This document shows, one piece after another, positions 7,206 to 15,535 of a stretch of DNA of 35,957 bases (its first letter is position 1; the number at the start of each line of letters is the position of its first letter). The translations under genes were made by a program, and so were the position numbers. The stretch is from Candidatus Omnitrophota bacterium (lineage in GTDB: Bacteria; Omnitrophota; Gorgyraeia; Zapsychrales; Fredricksoniimonadaceae). The notes below the pieces were generated by a model that was not told where the DNA came from, ran no database searches, and was given only the letters and a program-made list of their open reading frames with translations. Location: NCBI GenBank assembly GCA_015233165.1, contig JADFYF010000015.1, positions 1 to 35,957 on the forward strand, given 5' to 3'.

Positions 7206-7218
7206 CTGCCTACGGCAG
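7206..7218. repeat. Short CTGCC-type hairpin upstream of greA
   Basis: CTGCC-TAC-GGCAG is a small perfect hairpin resembling the CCTGCC repeat arms, followed by a further partial copy (TTGCCTGCTGGTAG). It probably represents a decayed repeat in the greA leader. No clear greA promoter is visible between it and the terminator. Confidence 0.3.
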
Positions 7219-7253
7219 TCAGATTGCCTGCTGGTAGAAAAAAAGAGGTGAAT

Positions 7254-7733
7254 ATGGCCAATGAAGTGTATTTAACGCGTAAAGGTTTTTTGAAGTTACA
7301 AGAACAATTAGAAAGTTTAATGACGACCGAGCGTCAGAAGATTGCTAAGGCGATTGGGGAGGCTCGTGCTCAAGGGGATATTTCCGAGAATGCGGAATAC
7401 GATGCAGCTAAGGATGCTCAGGCGCATAATGAATCGCGTATTGCGGAACTTGAGTCTAAATTGACCAATGTTCGTATTATTGAAAATGAAAATATTCCGT
7501 CTGATAAGATTTTTATCGGAGCGATTGTGAGTTTAAAAGATTTGGATAATGATGAAGAGTTGACCTACACTCTTGTTTCTCCTGAAGAAGCGAGTTATGA
7601 AGAGGGGACGATTTCTATCTTCTCACCTATTGGCAAAGGTTTATTAGGGCACAAGGCGGGTGAGACGGTGGCTATTAAGGTGCCGGCAGGAATTCTGAAT
7701 TATAAAATTAAAAAGATTAGTCGTTTGTCTTAA
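7254..7733 (+). CDS. greA: Transcription elongation factor GreA
   Basis: Rescues backtracked RNA polymerase by stimulating transcript cleavage through the secondary channel. The N-terminal coiled coil with the conserved acidic tip is clear: EARAQGDISENAEYDAAKDAQ (about residues 37-57). The C-terminal FKBP-like domain ends with SPIGKGLLGHKAGETVAIKVPAGILNYKI. ATG7254 with SD AGAGGTG 3 nt upstream is preferred over TTG7224, giving 159 aa, the usual length. Its last 17 nt overlap the 3' end of the convergent minus-strand gene. Confidence 0.95.
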   Translation: MANEVYLTRKGFLKLQEQLESLMTTERQKIAKAIGEARAQGDISENAEYDAAKDAQAHNESRIAELESKLTNVRIIENENIPSDKIFIGAIVSLKDLDNDEELTYTLVSPEEASYEEGTISIFSPIGKGLLGHKAGETVAIKVPAGILNYKIKKISRLS

Positions 7734-8997
7734 GACTTAAACCCACCCAAAGAAACACAGTAGGCATCAGCGCAAAAAGAATACGGTTCAGGGTGTTTTT
7801 CATCCACCAGTCAATCTCAAAGAAGGTGTTTATTTGATAATAGACCAGGACGATACCTAAATAACCAACGATAAAGAGCCCCAGAATAATCAGGGGCTTT
7901 TTTATCGCCCGTTGTCCTGAAATAATCAAGGCCGCTGCAGCACAGATCCAAAGACCACCCCATTGAAGTCCGATGAATTCAACTAGAGGATACAGTAGAA
8001 CATATTGAAGTCTTGCCAAGGTCGATGGCTTAGAGGCAGAGGTCAGACCGTTGATGAAGGCTTCATTATGAGGAGCCATGCCCAGGCTAAAGATTACCAT
8101 CGGTAAGGCGGCCGCAAGGAGAATGCTTATAAATTGAAAGGGTTTTTGAGGTTTAAGGTAAAGGACAAGCAGAGCAAAGAGGCCTGAGGCGACCAATCCC
8201 TCATTCTTGGTAAAACTCAATAATCCGGCGAAGATCGCGGAAAGAATCAACCATCGATCATTCTTCTGTTCGACCGACAGCAGATAACAGATAAAGGCAC
8301 ACAGAAGAAATAGACTTGAAAGCATATCACTGTATTGGCTGATAGATAGAGTATTTCCCAGAGCTAAGGTAAATACAGCGACGGTGATCAGAATAGAGAT
8401 CTTCTTAGAAACCTTGAATTCTTGGAGCCCTAGGAGTAAGACGCCTGCAGTTAACAGGGTTAAGACAACCGCATTGAACATGGCAGAGCTTTGGGAGAAC
8501 CCAGTCCAGTGCCAGAACCAGACAGTAATCGTTGGAAGAGCCAGAGGATAGTTGGTATTGCTTCTCCACAAATTAGGGGCCAGCATATCCTTCCATTGCT
8601 CGGCGCCTAAATAAATAAACTTTGCTTTCAAATTCCAGCACGACCAGGCATCCCATCCGCCTAAAGGATAGTAGTTGGCTTCCATCCAAAGGACGATGGC
8701 TAGGAGAGGTAGAATAAGAAGACTGAGATTTTTAGAGAATTTCAAAGGAGTTGTTTTTTTGGACTTATTTAAGACGATAAGAATTCCTAAGAGAATAAGA
8801 GAAAATACGGGAGGAAGAAAATGGTTAAAGTTGTTCCCCAGCAACTGAAGATAGAAAATAATTTGGCCGACGATCCCGAAACCTAAAGCGGCTCCGAGAA
8901 ATAAATCCAGATAGGAAGGCTGTTTGGTTCTTAGAATAAGACGCAGCGTCAGAATTCCCAATCCAACAGCAATACATAAGGCAATAAGATACATCAT
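7717..8997 (-). CDS. Multi-pass membrane glycosyltransferase-like protein
   Basis: 426 aa with about ten to eleven hydrophobic segments. After the third or fourth segment comes a loop NYYPLGGWDAWSCWNLKAKFIYLG followed by NTNYPLALP. An aromatic, Asp-containing first periplasmic loop of this sort is typical of GT39/GT-C superfamily membrane glycosyltransferases that use polyprenyl-phosphate sugars. The exact donor and acceptor cannot be read. The ATG overlaps the stop of the upstream minus-strand gene by ATGA, so the two form a small operon. Cell-envelope glycan assembly is the likely setting, since nucleotide-sugar genes lie just beyond. Confidence 0.7.
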   Translation of the reverse strand: MMYLIALCIAVGLGILTLRLILRTKQPSYLDLFLGAALGFGIVGQIIFYLQLLGNNFNHFLPPVFSLILLGILIVLNKSKKTTPLKFSKNLSLLILPLLAIVLWMEANYYPLGGWDAWSCWNLKAKFIYLGAEQWKDMLAPNLWRSNTNYPLALPTITVWFWHWTGFSQSSAMFNAVVLTLLTAGVLLLGLQEFKVSKKISILITVAVFTLALGNTLSISQYSDMLSSLFLLCAFICYLLSVEQKNDRWLILSAIFAGLLSFTKNEGLVASGLFALLVLYLKPQKPFQFISILLAAALPMVIFSLGMAPHNEAFINGLTSASKPSTLARLQYVLLYPLVEFIGLQWGGLWICAAAALIISGQRAIKKPLIILGLFIVGYLGIVLVYYQINTFFEIDWWMKNTLNRILFALMPTVFLWVGLSLKTND

Positions 8998-9407
8998 GGT
9001 TTTAAATTCTGTAGTTGAGGATTGATAGCTAAAACAATGCCGGTGTTGTTGGCCTTAAGCGGTTGTAATCCCAGCTCTTTGATTTTATTAATAGCCACTT
9101 CAGCAGAGGTGCAGTCAAAGAGAACAAAGGGGTGATTCGTTTGGTTGAGATCTAAGACGGTAGGCGCTAGCAAGTACTGGGCTTGTTCAAATTGAGCGAT
9201 AGCCAAGGTGTTATCCATGTTCTTGTCGGTGTAGTAGCCGACGGTTCTTTCATGGCCCAGAATAACTTCAAGGCCTTTAAATTGATCACCTAAACTATGA
9301 AACGGGCGGGTTGAAGGGTGAATTTGATGCCCAAGTATTTGCAGAGTCAGTTGCAGGACATTAAAAGCAGCGCATAGGATCAAAAGTATTAAAACGGCTT
9401 TACGCAT
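8994..9407 (-). CDS. Membrane-anchored hypothetical protein paired with the GT-C-like gene
   Basis: 137 aa from ATG9407 (MRKAVLILLILCAAFNVLQLTL), which starts with one hydrophobic anchor or uncleaved signal. The remaining 110 residues look like a globular periplasmic domain (VGYYTDKNMDNTLAIAQFEQAQYLLAPTVLDL, then HPFVLFDC and a C-terminal beta-alpha-beta). Similar soluble pieces sit beside polyprenyl-sugar glycosyltransferases in other genomes, but I do not recognise a named family. ATG9407 has no Shine-Dalgarno; a promoter ends 7 nt upstream, so the message may be leaderless. The stop overlaps the next gene's ATG. Confidence 0.65.
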   Translation of the reverse strand: MRKAVLILLILCAAFNVLQLTLQILGHQIHPSTRPFHSLGDQFKGLEVILGHERTVGYYTDKNMDNTLAIAQFEQAQYLLAPTVLDLNQTNHPFVLFDCTSAEVAINKIKELGLQPLKANNTGIVLAINPQLQNLKP

Positions 9408-9414
9408 GGAAGGG

Positions 9415-9443
9415 ATTCTACTGAGATAAATCCGACAATGCAA
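9415..9443 (-). promoter_or_regulatory. Promoter for the minus-strand membrane pair (leaderless type)
   Basis: Read on the minus strand, TTGCAT (9443-9438), a 17-nt spacer and TAGAAT (9420-9415) are followed after 7 nt by the ATG at 9407. No ribosome binding site is present. The spacing puts the transcription start at or next to the A of the ATG. Confidence 0.55.
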
Positions 9444-9473
9444 CAGAATTTGAGAAGACTATAGTGGTGAGTA

Positions 9474-9528
9474 TGTCGAACCATAAAAATCCTGCCTGCC
9501 GGTAGGCAGGGATACTCAAGATTCGACA
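9474..9528. repeat. Palindromic repeat with CCTGCC core between divergent genes
   Basis: TGTCGAA at the left end and TTCGACA at the right end form a terminal inverted repeat. The core is CCTGCCTGCCGGTAGGCAGG (9491-9510). It sits between the divergent promoters of the minus-strand membrane pair and the + strand sugar genes. Confidence 0.65.
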
Positions 9529-9537
9529 ATAAATAGT

Positions 9538-9565
9538 TTGCGAGAGAGGATTGTTTCAGTATAAT
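9538..9565 (+). promoter_or_regulatory. Promoter for the nucleotide-sugar operon (leaderless type)
   Basis: TTGCGA (9538-9543), a 16-nt spacer and a perfect TATAAT (9560-9565) lie only 6 nt before ATG9572. Transcription should begin at about the A of the start codon, and there is no Shine-Dalgarno. Confidence 0.6.
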
Positions 9566-9571
9566 CTCCCT

Positions 9572-10585
9572 ATGATTTCTATTGGAGTAATCGGCTGCGG
9601 TCATTGGGGCCCTAATCACGTTCGTATTTTTTCACAACTACCTGGTTCTAAGGTGGTCATGTGCGCGGATTTAGATGATAAGCGTCTAGCTGCGATGGCA
9701 GCCCTTTATCCTCAGTTACAAACGACTAAAAATTATCAGGATATCCTCAACAATCCCTCTATTGACGCTGTTGTTGTTGCCCTTCCGACCAATTTTCATT
9801 TTAAAATAACCCAAGAAGCTCTTTTGGCGAATAAGCATGTTCTTTGTGAAAAGCCGCTTTCGTTATCAGCGCAGGAATGTTTGACATTAAGGGATTTAGC
9901 TATTGGGCAGAAGAAGCATCTGATGATAGGACATATTTTTGTCTTTAATCAGGGGGTGGTTCGTCTGCGTGAATATATTAAGAACGGGGAATTAGGTCAA
10001 ATTCATTATGCGAATTCTCAGCGTACTAATCTTGGTCCTTTTCGTTATGATGTCAATGCCCTATGGGATTTAGCTCCTCATGACGTTTCAATATTTAATT
10101 ATTTATTTGATGGCGCCCCGATCAGCGTTTCTGCCCGCGGACACAAATGTTTAGGAGGGAAGTTAGAAGACCTGGCTTTTGCAACCCTGGATTATCCTAA
10201 CAATATCATGATTAATATTCATGTCAGCTGGATTGACCCTAAGAAGGTTCGTCATATTACCATTGTTGGTGATAAAAAGATGGTTGTCTGGGATGACCTG
10301 GATATTGAAGGGCCTATCAAGCTGTATGATAAGCACGTCGAGAAGACAGATGTGTATTACGCGACCTATGGAGAGTTTCAGCTGTTGTCTCGTGAGGGTG
10401 GCATCATGATTCCTAAGGTTGGGATCAATGAACCTTTAAAGAATCAAGCGCAGTATTTCTTGGATTGTATTAATAACAATGCCTCTCCGGTTCTGTCGGA
10501 TGCCCAGAAGGCTTACGATGTGGTGCGCACGTTATCGGCGATTTCTGAGTCGATTAATAAAAAGGGTGAATTAGTAAAATTATGA
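9572..10585 (+). CDS. Gfo/Idh/MocA family oxidoreductase (WlbA/WbpB-like)
   Basis: NAD(P)-dependent sugar dehydrogenase. The N-terminal Rossmann motif [12 protein letters not shown] lies at residues 5-16, and the family signature CEKPLS near residue 94. The C-terminal alpha/beta half carries substrate residues ([16 protein letters not shown]). The next gene is a WbpD/WlbB-type acetyltransferase, so a likely substrate is UDP-N-acetyl-glucosaminuronate, oxidised at C3 on the way to 2,3-diacetamido sugars for surface polysaccharide. ATG9572 is chosen because the Rossmann strand starts there and TTG9551 lies inside the promoter. The stop overlaps the next ATG by ATGA. Confidence 0.88.
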   Translation: MISIGVIGCGHWGPNHVRIFSQLPGSKVVMCADLDDKRLAAMAALYPQLQTTKNYQDILNNPSIDAVVVALPTNFHFKITQEALLANKHVLCEKPLSLSAQECLTLRDLAIGQKKHLMIGHIFVFNQGVVRLREYIKNGELGQIHYANSQRTNLGPFRYDVNALWDLAPHDVSIFNYLFDGAPISVSARGHKCLGGKLEDLAFATLDYPNNIMINIHVSWIDPKKVRHITIVGDKKMVVWDDLDIEGPIKLYDKHVEKTDVYYATYGEFQLLSREGGIMIPKVGINEPLKNQAQYFLDCINNNASPVLSDAQKAYDVVRTLSAISESINKKGELVKL

Positions 10586-11139
10586 AATATTTCAAACACG
10601 AACAAGCGTTAGTTCATCCTCAAGCTCAAATTGGTGAGGGAACCCGTATTTGGGCTTTTGCCAATATTCAGCAAGGAGCTGTCATCGGAGAGAAATGTAA
10701 CATTTGTGACGGTTGTTACATTGAAAAGGGAGCTGTGATTGGTAATCATGTCACCATTAAGAATGGAGTGGAACTTTTCAGTGGAGTTACGGTTGAAGAT
10801 GATGTTTTTTTAGGAGCGCACAGTACCTTTATTAATGACCGTTATCCTCGAAGTCATCGTCAGGATGAGTGGACGCTAGAGACAACCCTGGTGAAAAGGG
10901 GAGCAACCCTTGGCGCTAATGCCACGATTCTTTGCGGTGTTACTATCGGTGAATATGCTGTTGTTGGAGCTGGTTCCGTTGTCACTAAGAATGTTCCTGC
11001 CTATACCATTGTGATGGGTAATCCTGCACGTATTTCCGGCCATGCCTGCCGTTGCGGCCGTAAACTTGATAAGAATTTAGGATGCACTTGCGGTCTAAAT
11101 TACCGTATCGAAGAAAACCATGTGGTCCCAAAATCCTAG
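10582..11139 (+). CDS. Sugar N-acetyltransferase, left-handed beta-helix (WbpD/WlbB-like)
   Basis: Hexapeptide-repeat acyltransferase. Coils run from about residue 10 to 150, with repeated [LIV]GxxxxI units ([41 protein letters not shown]). The loop FINDRYPRS and the MGNPAR ending are typical of the WbpD/WlbB group, which acetylates the 3-amino group of UDP-2-acetamido-3-amino uronic acids. The tail carries CRCG and CTCG, a possible zinc-ribbon-like extension seen in many members. It is coupled to the oxidoreductase by ATGA. No 3-aminotransferase (WbpE type) is adjacent, so the pathway is incomplete in this window. Confidence 0.88.
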   Translation: MKYFKHEQALVHPQAQIGEGTRIWAFANIQQGAVIGEKCNICDGCYIEKGAVIGNHVTIKNGVELFSGVTVEDDVFLGAHSTFINDRYPRSHRQDEWTLETTLVKRGATLGANATILCGVTIGEYAVVGAGSVVTKNVPAYTIVMGNPARISGHACRCGRKLDKNLGCTCGLNYRIEENHVVPKS

Positions 11140-11140
11140 T

Positions 11141-11878
11141 ATGATGCCTAAAATTCTCGTCTGTCCTGTTGCCTTTAATGAGCACGTTAAATTACGTCTT
11201 GTGATTAAGAGATTCTTAAACAGCCGCATGTATGGTAAGGTGGATTATTTAATCGTCGATGACGGTTCTACCGATGGAACAACCGAAATGATTGCGGAGT
11301 ATAAAGATCAGGGAGTCAAAACGATTAAGCATGCTCAAAGAAGTGGCGTCGGAGCGGCCATCCGCACAGCGATTGAGTATGCCCGTCAGAGTGGCTATGA
11401 AGTGATTGTGATTATGGCGGGTAATGATAAAGATAATCCGGAAGAGATCCCTTTTTTGCTAGATCCTATTGTTGAAAGAGGTTTTGATGTGGTGCAGGGG
11501 TCTCGTTATTTCGGCAAGGTTGGAACCGGTGGCCAGATGCCTTTTTATCGCAAATTAGCGACGAGGATGCATCCGTGGGTGTTTTCTTTGTTTACCGGTC
11601 GTCATTTGACAGATACAACCAATGGTTTTCGTGCTATTCGTCTTTCTTTATTTGATGATCAGCGGATTAACCTTAATCAGAAGTGGCTCGACACCTATGA
11701 GCTTGAACCGTATATTTTGTGGAAGACGATTACCTTAGGGCATAAATTTACGGAAGTATTTGTCACCAAGATTTATCCGCCCAAACAATTAGGCGGTTAT
11801 ACGAAGATGATTCCATTGATAAGCTGGTGGAGTATCCTTAAGCCATTATTTTATTTGAGATTGGGAATTAAGAAATGA
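11141..11878 (+). CDS. GT2 family glycosyltransferase
   Basis: GT-A fold, family 2, similar to polyprenyl-phosphate mannose/glucose synthases. Visible motifs are LIVDDGSTDGTTEMI near residue 35, the central VIMAGNDKDNPEEIP in the place of the usual D-x-D/LQDPPE segment, and the acceptor-side DTTNGFRAIRLS. There are no long C-terminal membrane helices. The start is uncertain between ATG11120 (inside the acetyltransferase end), 11141 and 11144; the family core begins at MPKILVCPVAFNE. It overlaps the next gene by ATGA. It probably acts with the preceding nucleotide-sugar enzymes in surface glycan synthesis. Confidence 0.88.
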   Translation: MMPKILVCPVAFNEHVKLRLVIKRFLNSRMYGKVDYLIVDDGSTDGTTEMIAEYKDQGVKTIKHAQRSGVGAAIRTAIEYARQSGYEVIVIMAGNDKDNPEEIPFLLDPIVERGFDVVQGSRYFGKVGTGGQMPFYRKLATRMHPWVFSLFTGRHLTDTTNGFRAIRLSLFDDQRINLNQKWLDTYELEPYILWKTITLGHKFTEVFVTKIYPPKQLGGYTKMIPLISWWSILKPLFYLRLGIKK

Positions 11879-12594
11879 AATTATACGGCAAGAATCCTGT
11901 TTTAGAACGATTAAAGAGTAATCCAAAAACCATCAAATGTATATTCATTGAACAGGGACATGCGGAGTCTGCCTATATTCATCAGAAGGGAAAGCAATTT
12001 GGCATTTCTGTGACCGCTGTGCCTTATACCAAGATTCAAAGGTTGGCTCAGAATGTGAATTCACAGGGGATTGTGGCGGATGTGGAAGATTTTGCCTATG
12101 TGATGCTCGATGATCTGTTAGAAACAGCCATTAGCAAGCATTGGAGTATTCTGTTTTTGGATAATTTAACGGATCCTCAGAATCTCGGTGGTATTATTCG
12201 TAGCTGCGGCAGTTTAGGTGAGTTTGGGATTGTTCTTCCGACGTCAGACTCTGTCAGTGTAACGGAATCTGTTTTAAGAGTTGCCTGCGGAGGAGACAAT
12301 TTTGTGTCTATTGCCCGCGTATCCAATCTGGCTAATGCCATCGAAAAGGCTAAGAAAGCGGGTTTTTGGATTATGGGAACAGCCATTACGGATTCTAAAT
12401 CCATTTTTGATGTCAAGATGCAGTATCCCTTAGGGTTGGTTTTGGGTTCTGAAGAAAAAGGTGTTCGTGAGATTATCCGTAAAAAACTGGATCAAGAAGT
12501 TATGATCCCCATGAAGGCTGCTCGTATGTCGCTGAATGTGGCTCATGCGGCTTCTATTTTATGTTATGAAATCATCCGTCAAAAAAACAAGTAA
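11875..12594 (+). CDS. SpoU-family 2'-O-methyltransferase (RlmB/TrmH-like)
   Basis: Knotted SPOUT methyltransferase, most like RlmB (23S rRNA Gm2251). The N-terminal substrate-binding subdomain begins LYGKNPVLERL, as in RlmB. The three SpoU motifs follow: LDNLTDPQNLGGIIRSCGSLGEFG, LVLGSEEKGVR and IPMKAARMSLNVAHAASI. 239 aa. It joins the glycosyltransferase by an ATGA overlap. Its position after sugar genes is probably just operon packing. A second SpoU gene is at 23892. Confidence 0.9.
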   Translation: MKLYGKNPVLERLKSNPKTIKCIFIEQGHAESAYIHQKGKQFGISVTAVPYTKIQRLAQNVNSQGIVADVEDFAYVMLDDLLETAISKHWSILFLDNLTDPQNLGGIIRSCGSLGEFGIVLPTSDSVSVTESVLRVACGGDNFVSIARVSNLANAIEKAKKAGFWIMGTAITDSKSIFDVKMQYPLGLVLGSEEKGVREIIRKKLDQEVMIPMKAARMSLNVAHAASILCYEIIRQKNK

Positions 12595-13198
12595 GTCAAA
12601 AACCACGAAAGTACCATCCCAAACGGAGTTAAAGCATGCGCTCAATTTTTTTGCGGAAGCGGGATTGTTGAAGCGTGTCAAAAGAAGTGGTTGGTGGGTG
12701 GCAGGTATAGAGAATCCTGAAACAGTGGCCGAGCATTGCTTCCGGTGCGCCTTGATTGGTTATTACATTGCCCATTGCGAAGGGGTGGATCCTTTTGCTG
12801 TTATGGGGATGACGCTGTTTAATGATATTCACGAAGCGCGTATTAATGATTTGCATAAAATGGGACATTATTATATTGAATTCCGTGCTGCTGAACAAAA
12901 AGCTTTTGATGATCAAATTCAGAACCTTAATGCTAAGGTTAAGGGTGAGTTGTCTGGTATGCGACAATCCTATAATCAGCAGGTTACTCCTGAAAGTATC
13001 GTGGCGCGGGATGCCGATATTCTAGAATGTCTGATTCAGGCTAAGGAATACATGGACAATGGGTATCCTGTGGCTAAAACGTTTTTTAAGCGAGCCCCGG
13101 ATCATCTTAAAACCAAGACGGCTAAAGAATTATGGAAAACAGCTCTGACGTGGGATAGTCATGAATGGTGGCAGAGTGTTGTTAAATTTGAGCGATGA
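12569..13198 (+). CDS. HD-fold phosphohydrolase-like protein (YfbR/HDDC2 type)
   Basis: All-helical HD-domain protein resembling 5'-deoxynucleotidase YfbR/HDDC2. The first His is in ENPETVAEHCFR, and the last Asp in VARDADILECLIQA. Between them, the position where HD is expected reads LFNDIHEARIND, so the defining His appears to be Asn. This may reduce or alter metal binding, or be the norm for a subfamily. ATG12569 (MKSSVKKTSKSK) gives a 209-aa protein with a basic N-terminus and starts inside the end of the SpoU gene. The product can only be called HD-like. Confidence 0.78.
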   Translation, partial: KSSVKKTSKSKTTKVPSQTELKHALNFFAEAGLLKRVKRSGWWVAGIENPETVAEHCFRCALIGYYIAHCEGVDPFAVMGMTLFNDIHEARINDLHKMGHYYIEFRAAEQKAFDDQIQNLNAKVKGELSGMRQSYNQQVTPESIVARDADILECLIQAKEYMDNGYPVAKTFFKRAPDHLKTKTAKELWKTALTWDSHEWWQSVVKFER

Positions 13199-13202
13199 GT
13201 AC

Positions 13203-13231
13203 TTGGTGAGTTTTACTTTCAATGGTATTAT
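13203..13231 (+). promoter_or_regulatory. Promoter for the histidine kinase operon
   Basis: TTGGTG (13203-13208), a 17-nt spacer and TATTAT (13226-13231) with an upstream TGG (extended -10) lie 27 nt before ATG13259. It marks the start of a new transcription unit after the HD gene. Confidence 0.55.
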
Positions 13232-13258
13232 TTAAAGCAGTTTTAAAAGAGATTAATT

Positions 13259-13555
13259 ATGCAACGTATAGGGTTAGCTGCCAGTAAGATTGCGAAGGGA
13301 AATATCTGGTTTTATCACCTAGCGGTGGTATTGATTTCTCTTCTTTTTGCGGCTTTTGTGTTTTTGGTTTGTGGTTTTATTATTGTGGTTGCCGTATTCC
13401 TAGTTTCATTAGTGGTTCAGCGCTTTTCACAGCCGGATAGTCCACATGATTGGTTTAAAGTGTTGAGAATTTGTTTAAAGCTTTTAGTGATTCTTATGGG
13501 AGTTTTTACCTTGGCTGCTATTTTAAAGAATATTAAATTACGATTTAAAATATGA
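13259..13555 (+). CDS. Small two-helix membrane protein upstream of the hybrid kinase
   Basis: 98 aa. A long double hydrophobic stretch (about residues 20-55, HLAVVLISLLFAAFVFLVCGFIIVVAVFLVSLVV) is followed by a polar turn SQPDSPHDW and a third hydrophobic segment (75-90). No known family is recognised. Its stop overlaps the kinase start by ATGA. The kinase itself has no membrane segment, so this small protein could be a membrane partner, but that is inference. Confidence 0.65.
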   Translation: MQRIGLAASKIAKGNIWFYHLAVVLISLLFAAFVFLVCGFIIVVAVFLVSLVVQRFSQPDSPHDWFKVLRICLKLLVILMGVFTLAAILKNIKLRFKI

Positions 13556-15150
13556 CCCATCAACACCATCCACAGCAGCTTCCTCAAGAAAATTTTTCAG
13601 AACAAAAAGAAATGTTTCGTGTTATTTTTGAGCATTCCCCTGCCGCTATTACTGTCGCTGATGCTAATGAGAGAATTGTGACGTGGAATCGCATGGCTGA
13701 AAAGATGTTGGGCATGTCGAAGAAGGAACTTTTTAATAGACCTGTTCATGAATTTTTCCCCGTAGAAGAATGGGAACGTTTACGTTCTTTGAATATTCGA
13801 AAAAAGGGAATGCAGTCGGATATTATGACTAAGGTCATCTGTCATGACGGAACAACCCTGGATGTAAACGCTTCCATCACTGTTCTTAAAGATTCTAAAG
13901 GGGAGATTATTGGTTCTATTTGTATTTTAAATGATTTAACTCAATCGAAAGTGGTCGAAAAAGAATTGGTTCAGGCTAAGCTGGTCGCTGAGGAAGCTAA
14001 TCATGCCAAAAGCGTTTTCTTGGCTAAGATGTCCCATGAGGTGCGGACTCCTATGAATGCCATTATTGGGATGATTGATTTAACCCTGGACACCTCGTTA
14101 TCAGAGGAACAAAAAGATAATTTGGTGGTGGCTAAGGACTCGGCGCAGAATTTATTGAGTTTGATTAATGATATTTTAGATCTTTCTCGAGCTGAAGCCG
14201 GTAAGGTTGTTATTGAGGAGATGGAGATTCAGGTTGCGGATATTGTCAAGAATGTCTGCAAAGGCCTAGCCGTTTTAGCGCGCAGCAAACAGATTGATTT
14301 GGTTTGGACGATTGATCCTAAATTGCCTCGAGTGTTGATTGGAGACGCGGTGCGTTTGCGTCAGATTTTGATGAATTTAGTTAATAATGCCATCAAGTTT
14401 ACTCATCAAGGTAAGGTGGAGGCTCGGGTTCATGTGGAGTCTTTATCAGAAGATGATTGTGTTGTTAAGTTTGAAATCGTTGATCAGGGGATTGGCATCC
14501 CTAAGAAAAATATTGAGACAGTTTTTGATGTTTTTACGGAAGCGCATAATACAACTGCCCGTCGCTATGGAGGGACAGGTTTAGGTTTGGCCATATGTAA
14601 GAAGCTAGTAGAGATGATGCGTGGGCAGCTATGGGTTGATAGTGTGGAAGGACAAGGAAGTACTTTTTGTTTTACAATCATTTTTGGTTACAAGCCCCAT
14701 GCCATTTCAACGGTACAAGATAAGACGGGACAGAATGTTAGCGTTGCTTTGCCAGAAGAAGTTAAACATTTGCGCATTTTAGTGGCTGAAGACAATTTGA
14801 TTAATCAAAAAATCACGGTTAAGATTTTAGAGAAATTTGGCTGGCAAAGTACAGCGGTTATTAATGGTCAGGAAGTTCTGGATATTCTTTTGAAGCAGTC
14901 TTTTGATGTTATTTTGATGGATGATCAAATGCCTGTCTTAGACGGTGTTGCCACGACCCAGGTGATACGCCGGGAAGAGAAGCAGACGGGTATGCATGTG
15001 CCCATTATTGCGATGACAGCCAATGCCATGTCTGGGGACCGTGAACGATATTTGACTTCTGGCATGGATGGGTATGTTTCTAAGCCCATAGAACGAACAG
15101 TTCTTTACAATGAAATAGTGACCTTGGTTTCTCAACGCATGAAGAATTAG
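13552..15150 (+). CDS. Cytoplasmic hybrid histidine kinase (PAS-HisKA-HATPase-REC)
   Basis: Order of domains: PAS (about 20-135, IFEHSPAAITVADANERIVTWNRMAEKMLG), a short coiled coil, HisKA with phospho-acceptor His162 in FLAKMSHEVRTPMN, and HATPase with N box NLVNNAIKF, G1 DQGIGIP and G2 GGTGLGLAI. The C-terminal receiver has acidic residues AEDN, phospho-acceptor Asp457 in ILMDDQMPVLDG and Lys in VSKPIE. There is no signal or membrane helix, so it senses an internal cue. The next gene is an HPt protein, giving His-Asp-His relay parts side by side. 532 aa. Confidence 0.95.
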   Translation: MTHQHHPQQLPQENFSEQKEMFRVIFEHSPAAITVADANERIVTWNRMAEKMLGMSKKELFNRPVHEFFPVEEWERLRSLNIRKKGMQSDIMTKVICHDGTTLDVNASITVLKDSKGEIIGSICILNDLTQSKVVEKELVQAKLVAEEANHAKSVFLAKMSHEVRTPMNAIIGMIDLTLDTSLSEEQKDNLVVAKDSAQNLLSLINDILDLSRAEAGKVVIEEMEIQVADIVKNVCKGLAVLARSKQIDLVWTIDPKLPRVLIGDAVRLRQILMNLVNNAIKFTHQGKVEARVHVESLSEDDCVVKFEIVDQGIGIPKKNIETVFDVFTEAHNTTARRYGGTGLGLAICKKLVEMMRGQLWVDSVEGQGSTFCFTIIFGYKPHAISTVQDKTGQNVSVALPEEVKHLRILVAEDNLINQKITVKILEKFGWQSTAVINGQEVLDILLKQSFDVILMDDQMPVLDGVATTQVIRREEKQTGMHVPIIAMTANAMSGDRERYLTSGMDGYVSKPIERTVLYNEIVTLVSQRMKN

Positions 15151-15181
15151 ACTTTGGAGAGTTTAAAAGAAAGGAAAAGTG

Positions 15182-15535
15182 ATGGCCGACGATATTATAG
15201 ATCTACCAGATGTGCTTGAAAGAGTTCAAGATGATAAAGAGTTGTTGTTGGAATTGTTAGATATTTATCAGGAAGATTTTGTGCTGAAGCGTGAAGCTTT
15301 AGCGACGGCTATTGCTTCAAAAGATTTTGTAAAGATTAAAGAAGTGGCTCATTCGATGAAGGGGGCTTCTGGTAATATTTCCGCCAAACGTCTTTATGCA
15401 ACCTGTCTACAAATGGAGCAGGCCGCTAAGGAAGGTAACGCGACAAGTATGGAGGAGTTGCTTAAAGTGGTTGATGGTCAATTCGAGGAAGTTAAGGTCA
15501 ATGCGATCAAGCTTAAGCAGCAGTTTGCATCATAA
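15182..15535 (+). CDS. HPt phosphotransfer protein
   Basis: Single histidine-phosphotransfer domain, 117 aa, four-helix bundle. The signature AHSMKGASGNISA carries phospho-acceptor His57. SD AAGGA lies 6 nt before ATG15182, preferred over GTG15179. It follows the hybrid kinase by about 30 nt and is its obvious partner, accepting phosphate from the receiver domain and passing it on. The final receiver could be the single-domain regulator at 21234 or one outside the window; this pairing is a guess. Confidence 0.92.
   Translation: MADDIIDLPDVLERVQDDKELLLELLDIYQEDFVLKREALATAIASKDFVKIKEVAHSMKGASGNISAKRLYATCLQMEQAAKEGNATSMEELLKVVDGQFEEVKVNAIKLKQQFAS

Noticed and set aside
9389-9619. Minus-strand 76-aa ORF across the divergent promoter region
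   Set aside because: It spans two promoters and a palindromic repeat (its LPAGR is repeat-derived) and overlaps two real genes.
15396-15500. Upstream extension of the TPR ORF
   Set aside because: It is the HPt gene read in another frame (Arg/Trp/Ser-rich); the signal peptide starts later.
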